Source: DATFDN01 sp963830565
GTDB lineage: Bacteria; Pseudomonadota; Alphaproteobacteria; Acetobacterales; Acetobacteraceae
DNA length: 64,000 bases
NCBI GenBank assembly: GCA_963830565.1
Contig: CAWHMO010000010.1
Span: forward strand, 434,001-498,000
Direction: 5' to 3'
A program made the position numbers and the translations under genes. Positions 1 through 7,678 of this stretch are shown piece by piece. The notes beneath the pieces were generated by a model, which was not told where the DNA came from, ran no database searches, and worked only from the letters and a program-made list of their open reading frames with translations. The number at the start of each line of letters is the position of its first letter. Position 1 is the stretch's first letter.

Positions 1-274
1 GTCCGGCCCGCCTGACCGGGCTGCCCCCATCCCTGACGTGTCTGCGCGCGAACCTGCCGCCATCCCCGAACCACGAGGGCAGGCGGCTCTACGTACCTTC
101 CTGGTTTGCCAGTCACCGAACTCAACCCAGTCAGGGCTTCATACCCGGATCACAAGTCGAGGCCCGTCCTGATCGGCGGACCGAACTCGCTCCGGGGTTA
201 AGTCTGCGGCTGCCGCTGCGGTAGAGCTCTGGCTTCCTGGAAAACGGAAACGCAAGCGGCTATTCCTATCCCGG
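1..274. other. Upstream intergenic / unresolved start of window
   Basis: No gene could be supported here. A plus-strand frame is open from base 2 to a TGA at 170-172, and another from base 3 to about 222, so the 3' end of an upstream gene cannot be excluded, but neither translation shows a recognisable motif. No terminator-like hairpin followed by a T tract was seen. Confidence 0.3.
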
Positions 275-1096
275 ATGAGGGCAGCAGACATGGGAGTCTT
301 TGCGCGACTTCTGTCGATAGTCGGCGTGAACGTAGCTCCCGCGCTCGGTAACCGACCAAGCGGCCGAGATGATCGGAGTTCCAGCCACGAAGACCTGTCA
401 GCCTGTCCAGCCGACGCGAGCGCTAGCCGGCAGCAGATAGCCGGGCAGCTCGCGGGCGGGGTGGCGCATGATCTCAATAATCTCCTTGCGACCATCCTTG
501 GCTGCCTTGAATTGATGGAACGACGCCTGGGTGATCCCGAGCGACTGAAAGCCCTTATCAAGCGTTCCAGCGATGCTGTGGACCGGGCGGCCAGCCTCAC
601 GTCCAGGCTCGCGCAAGTCGCGCGTCGGCAGCCGCAGCCGCCGCTGCCCACGGACATCAATGCACTCGTAGCCGATCTCACGCCCTTGGTAGCCAGCACG
701 CTCGGTAAACGGATCCGTCTATTCACCGAGTTGTCCCCTGCGCCGGCGTTTGCTCAAGTCGATCCGGCTGGGCTCGAGATGACGCTACTTGCGATTTGTC
801 TGGCAGCGCGGACAGCAATCCCCGAAACGGGCCAGATCAGCGTGATTACGCAGGTATCCGAGGCGTCTCTCACGGTTTCAGTGACTGCGACCGGGCCCGG
901 TCTCAGTCACCTCGGACTAGATCAGGCTCGGTGCATCGCCGCTGCGGCAGGGGTCGCCCTCCAAGTCGGTCGGGTCGCTGATGGGGCGGAGGTCATCGTT
1001 CTGCTATCCTTCGCCGCAGAGATCGCGGATCCGAGCGAGGCGAGGCCTGTCCTTGCTCCTCGCCATGACCTAGGGCTTGGTGCCAACGCGGAATGA
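275..1096 (+). CDS. Histidine-kinase-like protein with degenerate ATPase domain
   Basis: 273 aa soluble protein. Residues 55-105 contain a HisKA dimerisation/phosphoacceptor box, GGVAHDLNNLL, with His65 as the predicted phosphoacceptor. The following region (about 115-250) is laid out like a HATPase_c domain but its signatures are eroded: where an N box would read NLAVNARDAM it reads AICLAARTAI, so the Mg-ATP asparagine is missing, and the GTGLGL-type lid is replaced by GPGLSHLGLDQ. Seen: conserved H box, missing N box. Inference: it may act as a phosphotransfer or dimerisation partner rather than an active kinase. There is no transmembrane segment or sensor domain; the N-terminal 50 residues are low complexity. 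Met6 at 290 is an alternative start. No response regulator lies beside it. Confidence 0.7.
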   Translation: MRAADMGVFARLLSIVGVNVAPALGNRPSGRDDRSSSHEDLSACPADASASRQQIAGQLAGGVAHDLNNLLATILGCLELMERRLGDPERLKALIKRSSDAVDRAASLTSRLAQVARRQPQPPLPTDINALVADLTPLVASTLGKRIRLFTELSPAPAFAQVDPAGLEMTLLAICLAARTAIPETGQISVITQVSEASLTVSVTATGPGLSHLGLDQARCIAAAAGVALQVGRVADGAEVIVLLSFAAEIADPSEARPVLAPRHDLGLGANAE

Positions 1097-1121
1097 GAGT
1101 GCCCGCGGTCTGTGCGGAAGC

Positions 1122-1988
1122 TCACCAGGAAAAGCGTTCTATAGTGGCAACCGGCGCCAGTCCGGCTGAGCGCGCGAGCTGCTCGGCCAACCCTTTGTCG
1201 AAGCGAGTGCCGGCGCCAGTGAGCGATTTACTGTGTAGGCCTCCGAGCACCCAGCAAGACTCCATTCCAGCTGCGGCAGCCCCGGCGATATCGGTTCGAA
1301 GCGAGTCGCCCACCGCCAACACCCGAATGGCCGGCAGGCAAAGGATTTGCAGCGCGGGCCGATAAATCACGGGATCGGGCTTTCCGAGGGAGCGCACATC
1401 ACCCCCGAGCTCGCGATAGCGCACCGCCAGCGCCCCGGCACACAGCACGCGGACGCCGCCTCGGACAACTTCGAGATCGGGGTTGGCGCAGACCATAGGC
1501 AGCATGTTTCGGGCACAATCCCGCAGAACCGCTTCGAACTCGGCCAATTCGGTTGGGTTGCGGTGATCGTCGGGCCCGGTATTCAGCACAAAATCCGCTT
1601 CAGCCGGGCTCGCCACTCGTTTGTAGGGCATGCCGTCGAGAATGGCTCGGTCGCGGTCGGGTCCCAAGTGGAAAACTTGCGGCCCGAGCCGGGACCACCA
1701 GAGATCAGGCGGATCGATAAGGGCCTGGCGCACCGCCTCGCCGCTGGTGAGAAGCCCGCCATAGAGATCGTCGTCGATGCCCATGGCGCGCATCAGCCCG
1801 CGCACCGATTTACTTGGGCGAGGCGCGTTGGACAAAAGCAGCGTCTGCTTGCCAAGGGCGCGCATCCGCCCCAGGCAATCCACTGCATGTGGGAAGCTAT
1901 TTACTCCGTCATGGACGACGCCCCAGAGGTCAAGGATGAACCCGTCGTATCGGGCGGCGAGCGCGGCGAAGCCGCACAGGTGCTCCAT
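1122..1988 (-). CDS. HAD-superfamily (IIA, NagD-like) phosphatase, TIGR01459 type
   Basis: 288 aa, the usual length for this alphaproteobacterial family. The nucleophile motif is near residues 19-25 (LDLWGVVHDG: first Asp nucleophile; Trp and Val-Val-His replace the usual DxDG middle, as is typical of this subfamily). Motif II is LLLSNAPR, the motif III lysine is in SLGKPDPVIY, and motif IV is VLAVGDSLRTDIAGA. It should hydrolyse a small phosphorylated substrate in the cytoplasm; the substrate is unknown. The start is well fixed: AGGGGAG lies six bases before the ATG. The gene is read from within the 3' end of pyrD (88-base overlap), so the two are probably co-transcribed. Confidence 0.85.
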   Translation of the reverse strand: MEHLCGFAALAARYDGFILDLWGVVHDGVNSFPHAVDCLGRMRALGKQTLLLSNAPRPSKSVRGLMRAMGIDDDLYGGLLTSGEAVRQALIDPPDLWWSRLGPQVFHLGPDRDRAILDGMPYKRVASPAEADFVLNTGPDDHRNPTELAEFEAVLRDCARNMLPMVCANPDLEVVRGGVRVLCAGALAVRYRELGGDVRSLGKPDPVIYRPALQILCLPAIRVLAVGDSLRTDIAGAAAAGMESCWVLGGLHSKSLTGAGTRFDKGLAEQLARSAGLAPVATIERFSW

Positions 1989-3049
1989 AAATCTCCCCTT
2001 GCCAGACGCTCCGCTTGCACGCCAACCGCGTCGCGTACGTGCACGAACCCGTCCCGCCGCAGGGCGTTGGCCAGTTCCCGGTTCAAGCGAGCCACGAGAC
2101 CGGGACCATGAAACACCAGAGCCGTGTAAAGCTGGACCAGCGATGCGCCGGCCTTCACTTTGGTCAACGCTTGTTCGGCGGTGGATACGCCACCGGCTCC
2201 TATGAGAGTTAGCCGGCCACGTGCGAGCAGGTAGGCACGCGCCAGCATCGCCGTAGAAGCCGCAAACAGTGGCTCTCCTGAGAGGCCACCAGCTTCGCGG
2301 GAGTGTATCGAACGCAGTCTCGCCGGGCGCATGGTCGTGGTGTTCGAGACAATGAGTCCTTGAGCACCATTGTCGACACAGACCTCGACGATTGCGGCTA
2401 CTGCATCAACGGGCAGGTCAGGGGCAATCTTGACCAGCAGCGGAGGGCCCGATGGGATACGGCTGGTCACGGCACGCAGGACGGCGTCTAAACGCGCCTC
2501 GTCCTGTAAATCCCGCAACCCGGGAGTATTTGGCGAGGAAACATTTATTACAACGTAATCAACGAAAGGCGCCACCGCTGCCGCAAGCGCCGGATAGTCT
2601 CGTTCCGGTGCAGCTCCAACCTGGTTGATACCGAGGTTCGCTCCCACCGGGACTTCGCTCCGGCGCCGCTGGAGCCGGATGAGATAAGCCTCTAAGCCGG
2701 AATTATTGAACCCAAGGCGGTTTATTAGTGCCCGATCCTCGGGCAAGCGGAAAAGGCGCGGCCTAGGATTGCCCGTCTGAGGACGCAAGGTAACCGTTCC
2801 GGTTTCGACGAACCCGAACCCAAGCTTCGCCAACGGGTCAACAGCCTCAGCATCTTTATCGAATCCAGCGGCAAGGCCGATGGGGCTACGGAATCGCAGC
2901 CCCATCGCTTCCGTTGCGATCGTAGGGTCTCGTGTCGGCAGGTCTTGCCCGGCAAGTCCATACCGAGCCGCCCATAATGCGAGCCTGTGGGCCCGCTCGG
3001 GGTCCATTCCTCGCAGTAGCGGCATCAAGGCAGACGCAGCACTCAACAT
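1901..3049 (-). CDS. pyrD: Dihydroorotate dehydrogenase (quinone), class 2
   Basis: Membrane-associated FMN enzyme of pyrimidine biosynthesis that oxidises dihydroorotate to orotate with quinone. The class 2 N-terminal helix segment (LLRGMDPERAHRLALWAAR) is followed by the FMN barrel: AAGFDKDAEAVDPLAKLGFGFVE-type block, NRLGFNN, the catalytic Ser loop INVSSPNTPGLR, LVKIAPDL, SNTT and GAGGVST. The ATG at 3049 gives the family-typical N terminus; the frame is open upstream to 3157, where another ATG (MSLSM) lies behind GGAG, so the longer form is possible. The C terminus is odd: after VRDAVGVQ the frame continues about 29 codons into the next gene instead of stopping, so either the overlap is real or a small indel removed the stop. 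Confidence 0.9.
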   Translation of the reverse strand: MLSAASALMPLLRGMDPERAHRLALWAARYGLAGQDLPTRDPTIATEAMGLRFRSPIGLAAGFDKDAEAVDPLAKLGFGFVETGTVTLRPQTGNPRPRLFRLPEDRALINRLGFNNSGLEAYLIRLQRRRSEVPVGANLGINQVGAAPERDYPALAAAVAPFVDYVVINVSSPNTPGLRDLQDEARLDAVLRAVTSRIPSGPPLLVKIAPDLPVDAVAAIVEVCVDNGAQGLIVSNTTTMRPARLRSIHSREAGGLSGEPLFAASTAMLARAYLLARGRLTLIGAGGVSTAEQALTKVKAGASLVQLYTALVFHGPGLVARLNRELANALRRDGFVHVRDAVGVQAERLARGDLWSTCAASPRSPPDTTGSSLTSGASSMTE

Positions 3050-3346
3050 AACCGGGTTTATGCCCGGTAGGCGAAGCCGGCGGAAGCAGCCGCCTTGTCC
3101 ACCCGTCCCGCCCTCGGTAATGCAGAACGATGTGGGACCAACCATACTTAGAGACATGCTGCCGCTCCGCGCTCCACCGGCTAAACTTGTCCGGACTGGT
3201 GGGTCGCCCTTCGGGCCTCAAAGACGATCCCTGTCTGTCGCGCTTAGCAAATCTGGGCATGGCATCCCGCCGGTCTGACGGGCGCTTCGAGATCACCGCA
3301 TTGGGTCGCGAGCGGCACGCCACCGATATAGCTCCTGTGCTCTCTT

Positions 3347-3584
3347 CTACTCCAATCTCGCAAGCTGCGGCACGTTGCCGCCGTCTAACCTGACACAGAG
3401 CACGCGAGCACCATCCGAGGCCGAAACCATAACCATATCGCCAGGGGCCAGCATGTCCGCGGCATCGCTGAAAAAGTTTGGCTGAGCGAACTGCTCGAGC
3501 AGATTCCTGGCCCGCCTTGTAGTGCCACAACGTGAAGCCGTTGGCGTACGCGAGCACCGAAAGATTGCGGATCGTGAAGGCCAT
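3347..3584 (-). CDS. Small conserved protein starting MAFTIRNLSVLAYANG (apparent frameshift)
   Basis: Reading from the ATG at 3584 gives MAFTIRNLSVLAYANGFTLWHYKAG, then a one-base shift near 3506-3510, after which another frame continues LLEQFAQPNFFSDAADML, APGDMVMVSASDG, ARVLCVRLDGG and stops at 3347-3349. Removing one A from CAGG restores a continuous 78-residue protein. I recall similar N termini among uncharacterised proteins of acetic-acid-type bacteria; function unknown. A good Shine-Dalgarno (GGAAGGAAG) precedes the ATG. Directly upstream is a perfect hairpin with a T tract, suggesting attenuation. Whether the frameshift is real or a sequence error is unresolved; many other genes here show the same kind of lesion. 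Confidence 0.65.
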
Positions 3585-3598
3585 GATAGCTTCCTTCC

Positions 3599-3632
3599 AA
3601 AAAAAAAGTCGTCGCACTGAACGTGCGACGAC
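3599..3632 (-). terminator. Intrinsic terminator / attenuator hairpin
   Basis: A perfect 10-bp stem (GTCGTCGCAC at 3608-3617 with GTGCGACGAC at 3623-3632, 5-nt loop) is followed on the minus strand by nine T residues (3599-3607). The T tract runs straight into the Shine-Dalgarno of the small gene starting at 3584, so read-through would be needed for its expression. This placement suggests transcription attenuation rather than a simple gene end. Confidence 0.8.
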
Positions 3633-3690
3633 CGTCAAGTTCTTGAGGCGGACATCCCGTTAGGACGCGGAGTTCCCGGGAGTTCTCGGC

Positions 3691-3718
3691 TCTACATGGA
3701 ATGATGCTCATCGGTCAA
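3691..3718 (-). promoter_or_regulatory. Putative sigma-70 promoter for the small gene at 3347-3584
   Basis: On the minus strand TTGACC (3713-3718) is followed after 16 bases by TGTAGA (3691-3696), in an AT-rich stretch (3715-3770) that contrasts with its surroundings. Transcription from here would pass a leader of about 100 bases and meet the hairpin at 3599-3632. Sequence match only. Confidence 0.4.
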
Positions 3719-3782
3719 GGTTTTTTTTCCTATTATCTTTCGTTTTAAAGGTCTTCTGCCTACAAAGTCACGCTGGATGACA

Positions 3783-4283
3783 TCAGATCACGATCCCCTT
3801 CACCCGCAACGGCCATTCGAGAGCGTTGAGAGCCTCACGCCAAAGTCGGAAGTCAGTCCGCTCGGCGACATAGGTGGGATTGGGGGCGCTTTGGCGCTCT
3901 CCCCAGATCCTTAAGATGCGGGCGTGAGCCAAATCAACACGCCGGCGGCGGTAAAGAGTGTCGAGGCATTTGACGACGTCATCGGGTTCACAGGGACGAG
4001 GAATTTTTACGCCACGACCGCTGAAGCGAGCGCCTTCCCGACGCGCGACGAGTGCAGCCATTGTCCAATACCAGGCCTCCTCCGCGCTTCGGAACGGCTC
4101 GGCCCGAAACTCAGGTGCAGCCGGCATTGCGGGTATATGGACCTGGCTGCTTCGGGCGACGGTGGTCATGAGGGTCCTCCGATCCTGAACGCGGCGGGTC
4201 AGCGCCGCCGATTGAAACGAACCAGGAACATAAAACCACGGGTTGCAGACCATTGCAAGCAGCTCATCAGTCTTTCTATCCAT
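3783..4283 (-). CDS. Conserved uncharacterised protein (FRSAEEAWYWTMAAL type)
   Basis: 166 aa from the ATG at 4283, which has GGAAGGG four bases upstream. A second in-frame ATG at 4169 (MTTVARSSQ) also has a good site (GGAGGA) and would give 128 aa. The conserved core is the C-terminal half: FRSAEEAWYWTMAALVARR, then PRPCEPDDVVKCLDTLYRRR, then ARILRIWGERQ and WPLRVKGIV. I recall relatives of this core in Rhodospirillales but know no function. The basic, helix-rich core with RPCEPDDV could be nucleic-acid related, but that is a guess. It is divergent from the repressor-like gene at 4362, with under 80 bases between, so a shared control region is plausible. Confidence 0.7.
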   Translation of the reverse strand: MDRKTDELLAMVCNPWFYVPGSFQSAALTRRVQDRRTLMTTVARSSQVHIPAMPAAPEFRAEPFRSAEEAWYWTMAALVARREGARFSGRGVKIPRPCEPDDVVKCLDTLYRRRRVDLAHARILRIWGERQSAPNPTYVAERTDFRLWREALNALEWPLRVKGIVI

Positions 4284-4361
4284 GGACCCTTCCGTCCAGC
4301 TTCGGTTCCTAGCAAAATCTTGGCAGCCCGGGGTGTGGAAGCAGCAGACGGCAGCCGACGC

Positions 4362-5013
4362 ATGAAGCATGAGGATATCTGGCGCGCCCTCGACACCTTA
4401 GCCGCCGAGAACGGGCTGTCAGCGTCCGGGCTCGCCAAGCGGGCGGGACTTGAACTCGACCACATTCAACCCGTCCAAACGTAAAATGCCAGACGGACGC
4501 TCGCGTTGGCCGAGCACTGAAAGCGTCGCGAAGGTGCTCGACGCTACCGGCGCGACACTGGAAGACTTCACTTCCCTCGTGTCAGGGGCCAGAGCTCTGG
4601 CCACCAGCGGAGCGACACGAAGCGCGACACGCCGAATCCCGCTAATTGGCCTCGCTCAGGCCGGCGGGGATGGCTTCTTTGATGATGGCGGGTATCCGGT
4701 TGGTAGTGGATGGGACGAGGTCAGCTTGCCCGAGATTGCCGACCCGAACGCCTATGCGCTGGAGATTTCTGGTGACTTTATGGAGCCGGTATTTCGGGAT
4801 GGCGACCTAGTGATCGTATCTCCGGCAGCCCCGATCCGCCGAGGTGACCGTGTCGTGGTCAGGACCACGCACGGAGAAGTCATGGCTAAACAACTCGCGC
4901 GCCGCTCTGCTCGCAGGGTGGAGCTGAGGAGCCTAAATCCAGTCCATCAGGACTACGTCTTCGATCTGGCAGAGATTGCCTGGTTGCATCGGATCGTGTG
5001 GGCCAGCCAATAG
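4362..5013 (+). CDS. S24/LexA-like repressor with HTH domain (apparent frameshift)
   Basis: Two frames together make one protein. From the ATG at 4362: MKHEDIWRALDTLAAENGLS, ASGLAKRAGLE, a helix-turn-helix beginning. After a one-base shift at 4452-4458 (GAACTCG, restored by GACTCG) the other frame continues TTFNPSKRKMPDGRSRWPST and ESVAKVLDATGATLEDF, completing an XRE-type fold, then an S24 peptidase-like domain: IPLIGLAQAG, YALEISGDFMEPVFRDGDLVIVS, VVVRTTHGEVMAKQL. The usual S24 Ser in G(D/S)SM is replaced here: GDFMEP has Phe where Ser is expected, while the Lys in MAKQL is present, so self-cleavage may be lost even if the frame is restored. Likely role: DNA-binding repressor. No link to the prophage 10 kb away is shown. 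Confidence 0.75.
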
Positions 5014-5122
5014 CCTGCTTGACGAAGTCGCGCCGTCCGCCTTCATGATTTAGGAGGCGAAAGTGGTCCGCGGGCCGGATTCGTCGCCGGAAAGCTTTCG
5101 CCTGTTTCAAGGAGCGCGCCGG

Positions 5123-6118
5123 ATGGGACTGCTGATTGATGGCGTCTGGCACGAGCGTGAGCCGGAGCAATCGGTTGACGGAACTTTCGTCCGCTCCGAT
5201 TCCGCCTTTCGCAACTGGGTTACTCCAGACGGTCGTCCCGGTCCAACCGGACATGACGGCTTTGCCGCAGCGAGGGGACGCTATCACCTTTACGTGTCGC
5301 TTGCATGTCCATGGGCGCACCGAACACTGATTATGCGCGCGTTGAAAAGGCTAGAGGACATCGTCTCGGTTTCCGTCACTCACTGGTTCATGGGCGAGCA
5401 AGGATGGACGTTTGAGCCTGGCGAAGGGGTGATCCCCGATCCCCTCTTTAACAGTAGACTTCTGCATGAGATCTATGTGCGCGCAGACGGGGGCTATACT
5501 GGCCGCGCCGCCGTCCCCGTACTGTGGGACCGCCATACCCAAACTATCGTGAACAACGAATCCGGGGAGATCATGCGGATGTTTAGTAGCGCTTTCGATG
5601 GACTAGGCGCCGCCCCGGGTAACTACTATCCAATTACATTGAGGAATGAAATTGATATGCTTAACACCAGAATCCATCACACTCTCAGTGATGGCGTTTA
5701 TAAAGCAGGATTTGCGACAACGCAGCATGCTTACGAAAGTGCGGTTCTGCAGCTATTTGACACTTTTGACTGGCTTGAGGACCGACTGTCGCAGGCAAGA
5801 TTACTCTGCGGAGATCAAATTACTGAGGCAGATATACATTTGTTCAGCATTCTAGTACGTTTTGATTTGATTTATCATGGGCATTTCAAATGTAATTTGC
5901 GACGACTTATCGACTATCGCCACCTATGGGCATATTCGAGAGATATTTACCAATGGCCGGGCCTTGCCGCCACCGTGAATTTCCGTCACATCAAGCAGCA
6001 TTACTATATAAGCTATAAGAACCTCAACCCGAACGGTTTGGTGCCCTTAGGGCCAATCATCGATTTTGACGAGCCAGCCCAACGTGGCAAGGATATAGCT
6101 CGGTTGCTGACGTTCTGA
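5123..6118 (+). CDS. Glutathionyl-hydroquinone reductase (Xi-class GST)
   Basis: 331 aa, normal for the ECM4/YqjG family. These cytosolic enzymes use glutathione to reduce S-glutathionyl-hydroquinones. The catalytic cysteine is in SLACPWAHR (Cys62), within the thioredoxin-like N domain; NNESGEIMRMF and the helical C domain (LCGDQITEADIHLFSILVRFD, HIKQHYY) match the family. The ATG at 5123 is preferred: AAGGAG lies eight bases upstream and the family starts near here; an upstream GTG at 5063 adds 20 unlike residues. From about 5600 to 6030 the codon use becomes clearly AT-richer than in the first half and in the neighbours, hinting at recombination or recent acquisition. Confidence 0.9.
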   Translation: MGLLIDGVWHEREPEQSVDGTFVRSDSAFRNWVTPDGRPGPTGHDGFAAARGRYHLYVSLACPWAHRTLIMRALKRLEDIVSVSVTHWFMGEQGWTFEPGEGVIPDPLFNSRLLHEIYVRADGGYTGRAAVPVLWDRHTQTIVNNESGEIMRMFSSAFDGLGAAPGNYYPITLRNEIDMLNTRIHHTLSDGVYKAGFATTQHAYESAVLQLFDTFDWLEDRLSQARLLCGDQITEADIHLFSILVRFDLIYHGHFKCNLRRLIDYRHLWAYSRDIYQWPGLAATVNFRHIKQHYYISYKNLNPNGLVPLGPIIDFDEPAQRGKDIARLLTF

Positions 6119-6220
6119 CTCACGCAGATCTCGTAGCGAGTAGGGCGAGTCGGAAGGCACGTTGCGGCAAACTCGCCGCTGGGAGGTCCCTACGGCAACC
6201 CGGCCGAACGGTAATATCAG

Positions 6221-7676
6221 GTGGTCGACTTCCAAGTCCCCGAGGAGACTAAGTCTGAGATGAGCGGCGCGGCACAGTCTCGGCAAGGGCCAGAGACACC
6301 CGAGCAGGCCTTGACACGTGCCCAGGCGGCTGCCCAGGCAAGGCGCTTTGGTGAGGCTGCAGGAATCTGCAGTGACGTGCTGGCTGCCGTTCCCGAACAC
6401 CCCAGCGCCTTGGCGCTGTTAGGCATCGTCCATGCCCATCAAGGTCACATCGAGCACGCAATCGGAATGCTGGAGCGTGCCGTTGAACGTCAAGCCGGCG
6501 TAGCCGCCTGGTACGCCAACCTGTGCAGCCTTTACCGCATCACCAACAGGATGCAGGAGGCACTGACAGCAGGGCGCGAGTCCGTGCGCTTGGCCCCGGA
6601 CAGCGCGGACAACTTGGTGAATCTGTCGCTGGTTCTTTCGGATCTTGATGAGCGCAAGCGGGCAATAGCGTGCCTCTTGCGAGCGCTCGGGCTGAACAAC
6701 TCGCATGCGGATGCCCATTTAGCCATGGCGCAGAATCTGCTCGCACAGGGCGAGTTGGATCCGGGCTGGATCGAGTACCGAATGGCGGAATCAGACCGAA
6801 GCGGGACGAGGGCAACTGCCGCGGATCACGTCCGCCCCCTGGACCGGAATGTACATTCCTGGCGGGAAGATTCTGCTGGTCGGAGATCAAGGATATGGCG
6901 ATACCATCCAATTCGCGCGCTATATCCCAATGGTGGCTCAGCGCTTCGATGAGGTTTTCCTTGGATGCAGCGCCGAAATTGCGCCGCTATTGGCTCGAAT
7001 TCCCGGAGTGTCGCGCAGCTTCAGTCGGTGGAATGAAATTCCGGGCCACGCCGCCTATTGTCGCCTGTCAAGCCTGGCATTGATATTCCGCACAACTCTC
7101 GAGACCATCCCAAGCACCGTTCCCTATCTCACACCCGACCCTGCGCGAGTATCTCGCTGGGCGGATTGGCTGAGAGCCGCTTATGCCGAGAGAGCGCTTC
7201 GGGTCGGGCTTGCATGGAGCGGCCGACCTACTCATCCGAATGATCGGCGCCGGTCTCTCCGACTCGCGCGATTGGCGCCGATCGCCAGCGCCGGACCGGT
7301 CCAATTTGTCTCGCTTCAGAAACCGATGCCTCAGGCCGATGTTGAGGCGGCGGAAATATTCCCAGGCATATCCGATCTGTCGGGAGAGTTGCGCGAGTTC
7401 GACGATACTGCCGCCCTGATCGCTAATCTCGACCTGGTCATAACCGTCGACACCTCGGTCGGTCACCTCTCCGGCGCGCTCGGTCGGCCGACCTGGATCA
7501 TGTTGCCGAAGGCAAGCGACTGGAGATGGCTGCTCGATCGGTCTGACAGTCCTTGGTACCCGACAGTGCGCCTTTTTCGCCAACCAAGTCCGGGAGCTTG
7601 GGATCCTCTTATCCGCGAAGTCGCCGCTGCTCTCAGCTCAAAAGTGCGAGGCGACATTGAAGCGGTGGCCGACTAG
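6221..7676 (+). CDS. TPR-repeat glycosyltransferase (GT9/GT41-like), apparent frameshift
   Basis: The first frame gives about 185 residues of tetratricopeptide repeats (for example ARRFGEAAGICSDVLAAVPE, HIEHAIGMLERAVERQ, MQEALTAGRESVRLAPD). The second frame enters at EWRNQTEAGRGQLPRITSAP and continues GGKILLVGDQGYGDTIQFAR, VGLAWSGRPTHPNDRRRSL and LVITVDTSVGHLSGALGRP, the layout of the widespread TPR-glycosyltransferase fusions with a GT9/GT41-like catalytic half. The shift maps to GAGTACC at 6773-6779; dropping the A joins the frames as IES-EWR. Probable role: transfer of sugar to a surface glycan or protein; acceptor unknown. The start is uncertain: GTG at 6221 or ATG at 6260. The stop is two bases before the ATG of the next gene, so they form an operon. 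Confidence 0.75.
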
Positions 7677-7678
7677 AG

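Noticed and set aside
139..726. 195-aa minus-strand ORF opposite the kinase-like gene
   Set aside because: Serine/arginine-rich shadow of the plus-strand coding frame without motif or ribosome site.
4362..5013. Reading the S24 repressor as the prophage repressor
   Set aside because: It is more than 10 kb from the phage block with host genes and ISs between, and nothing links them.
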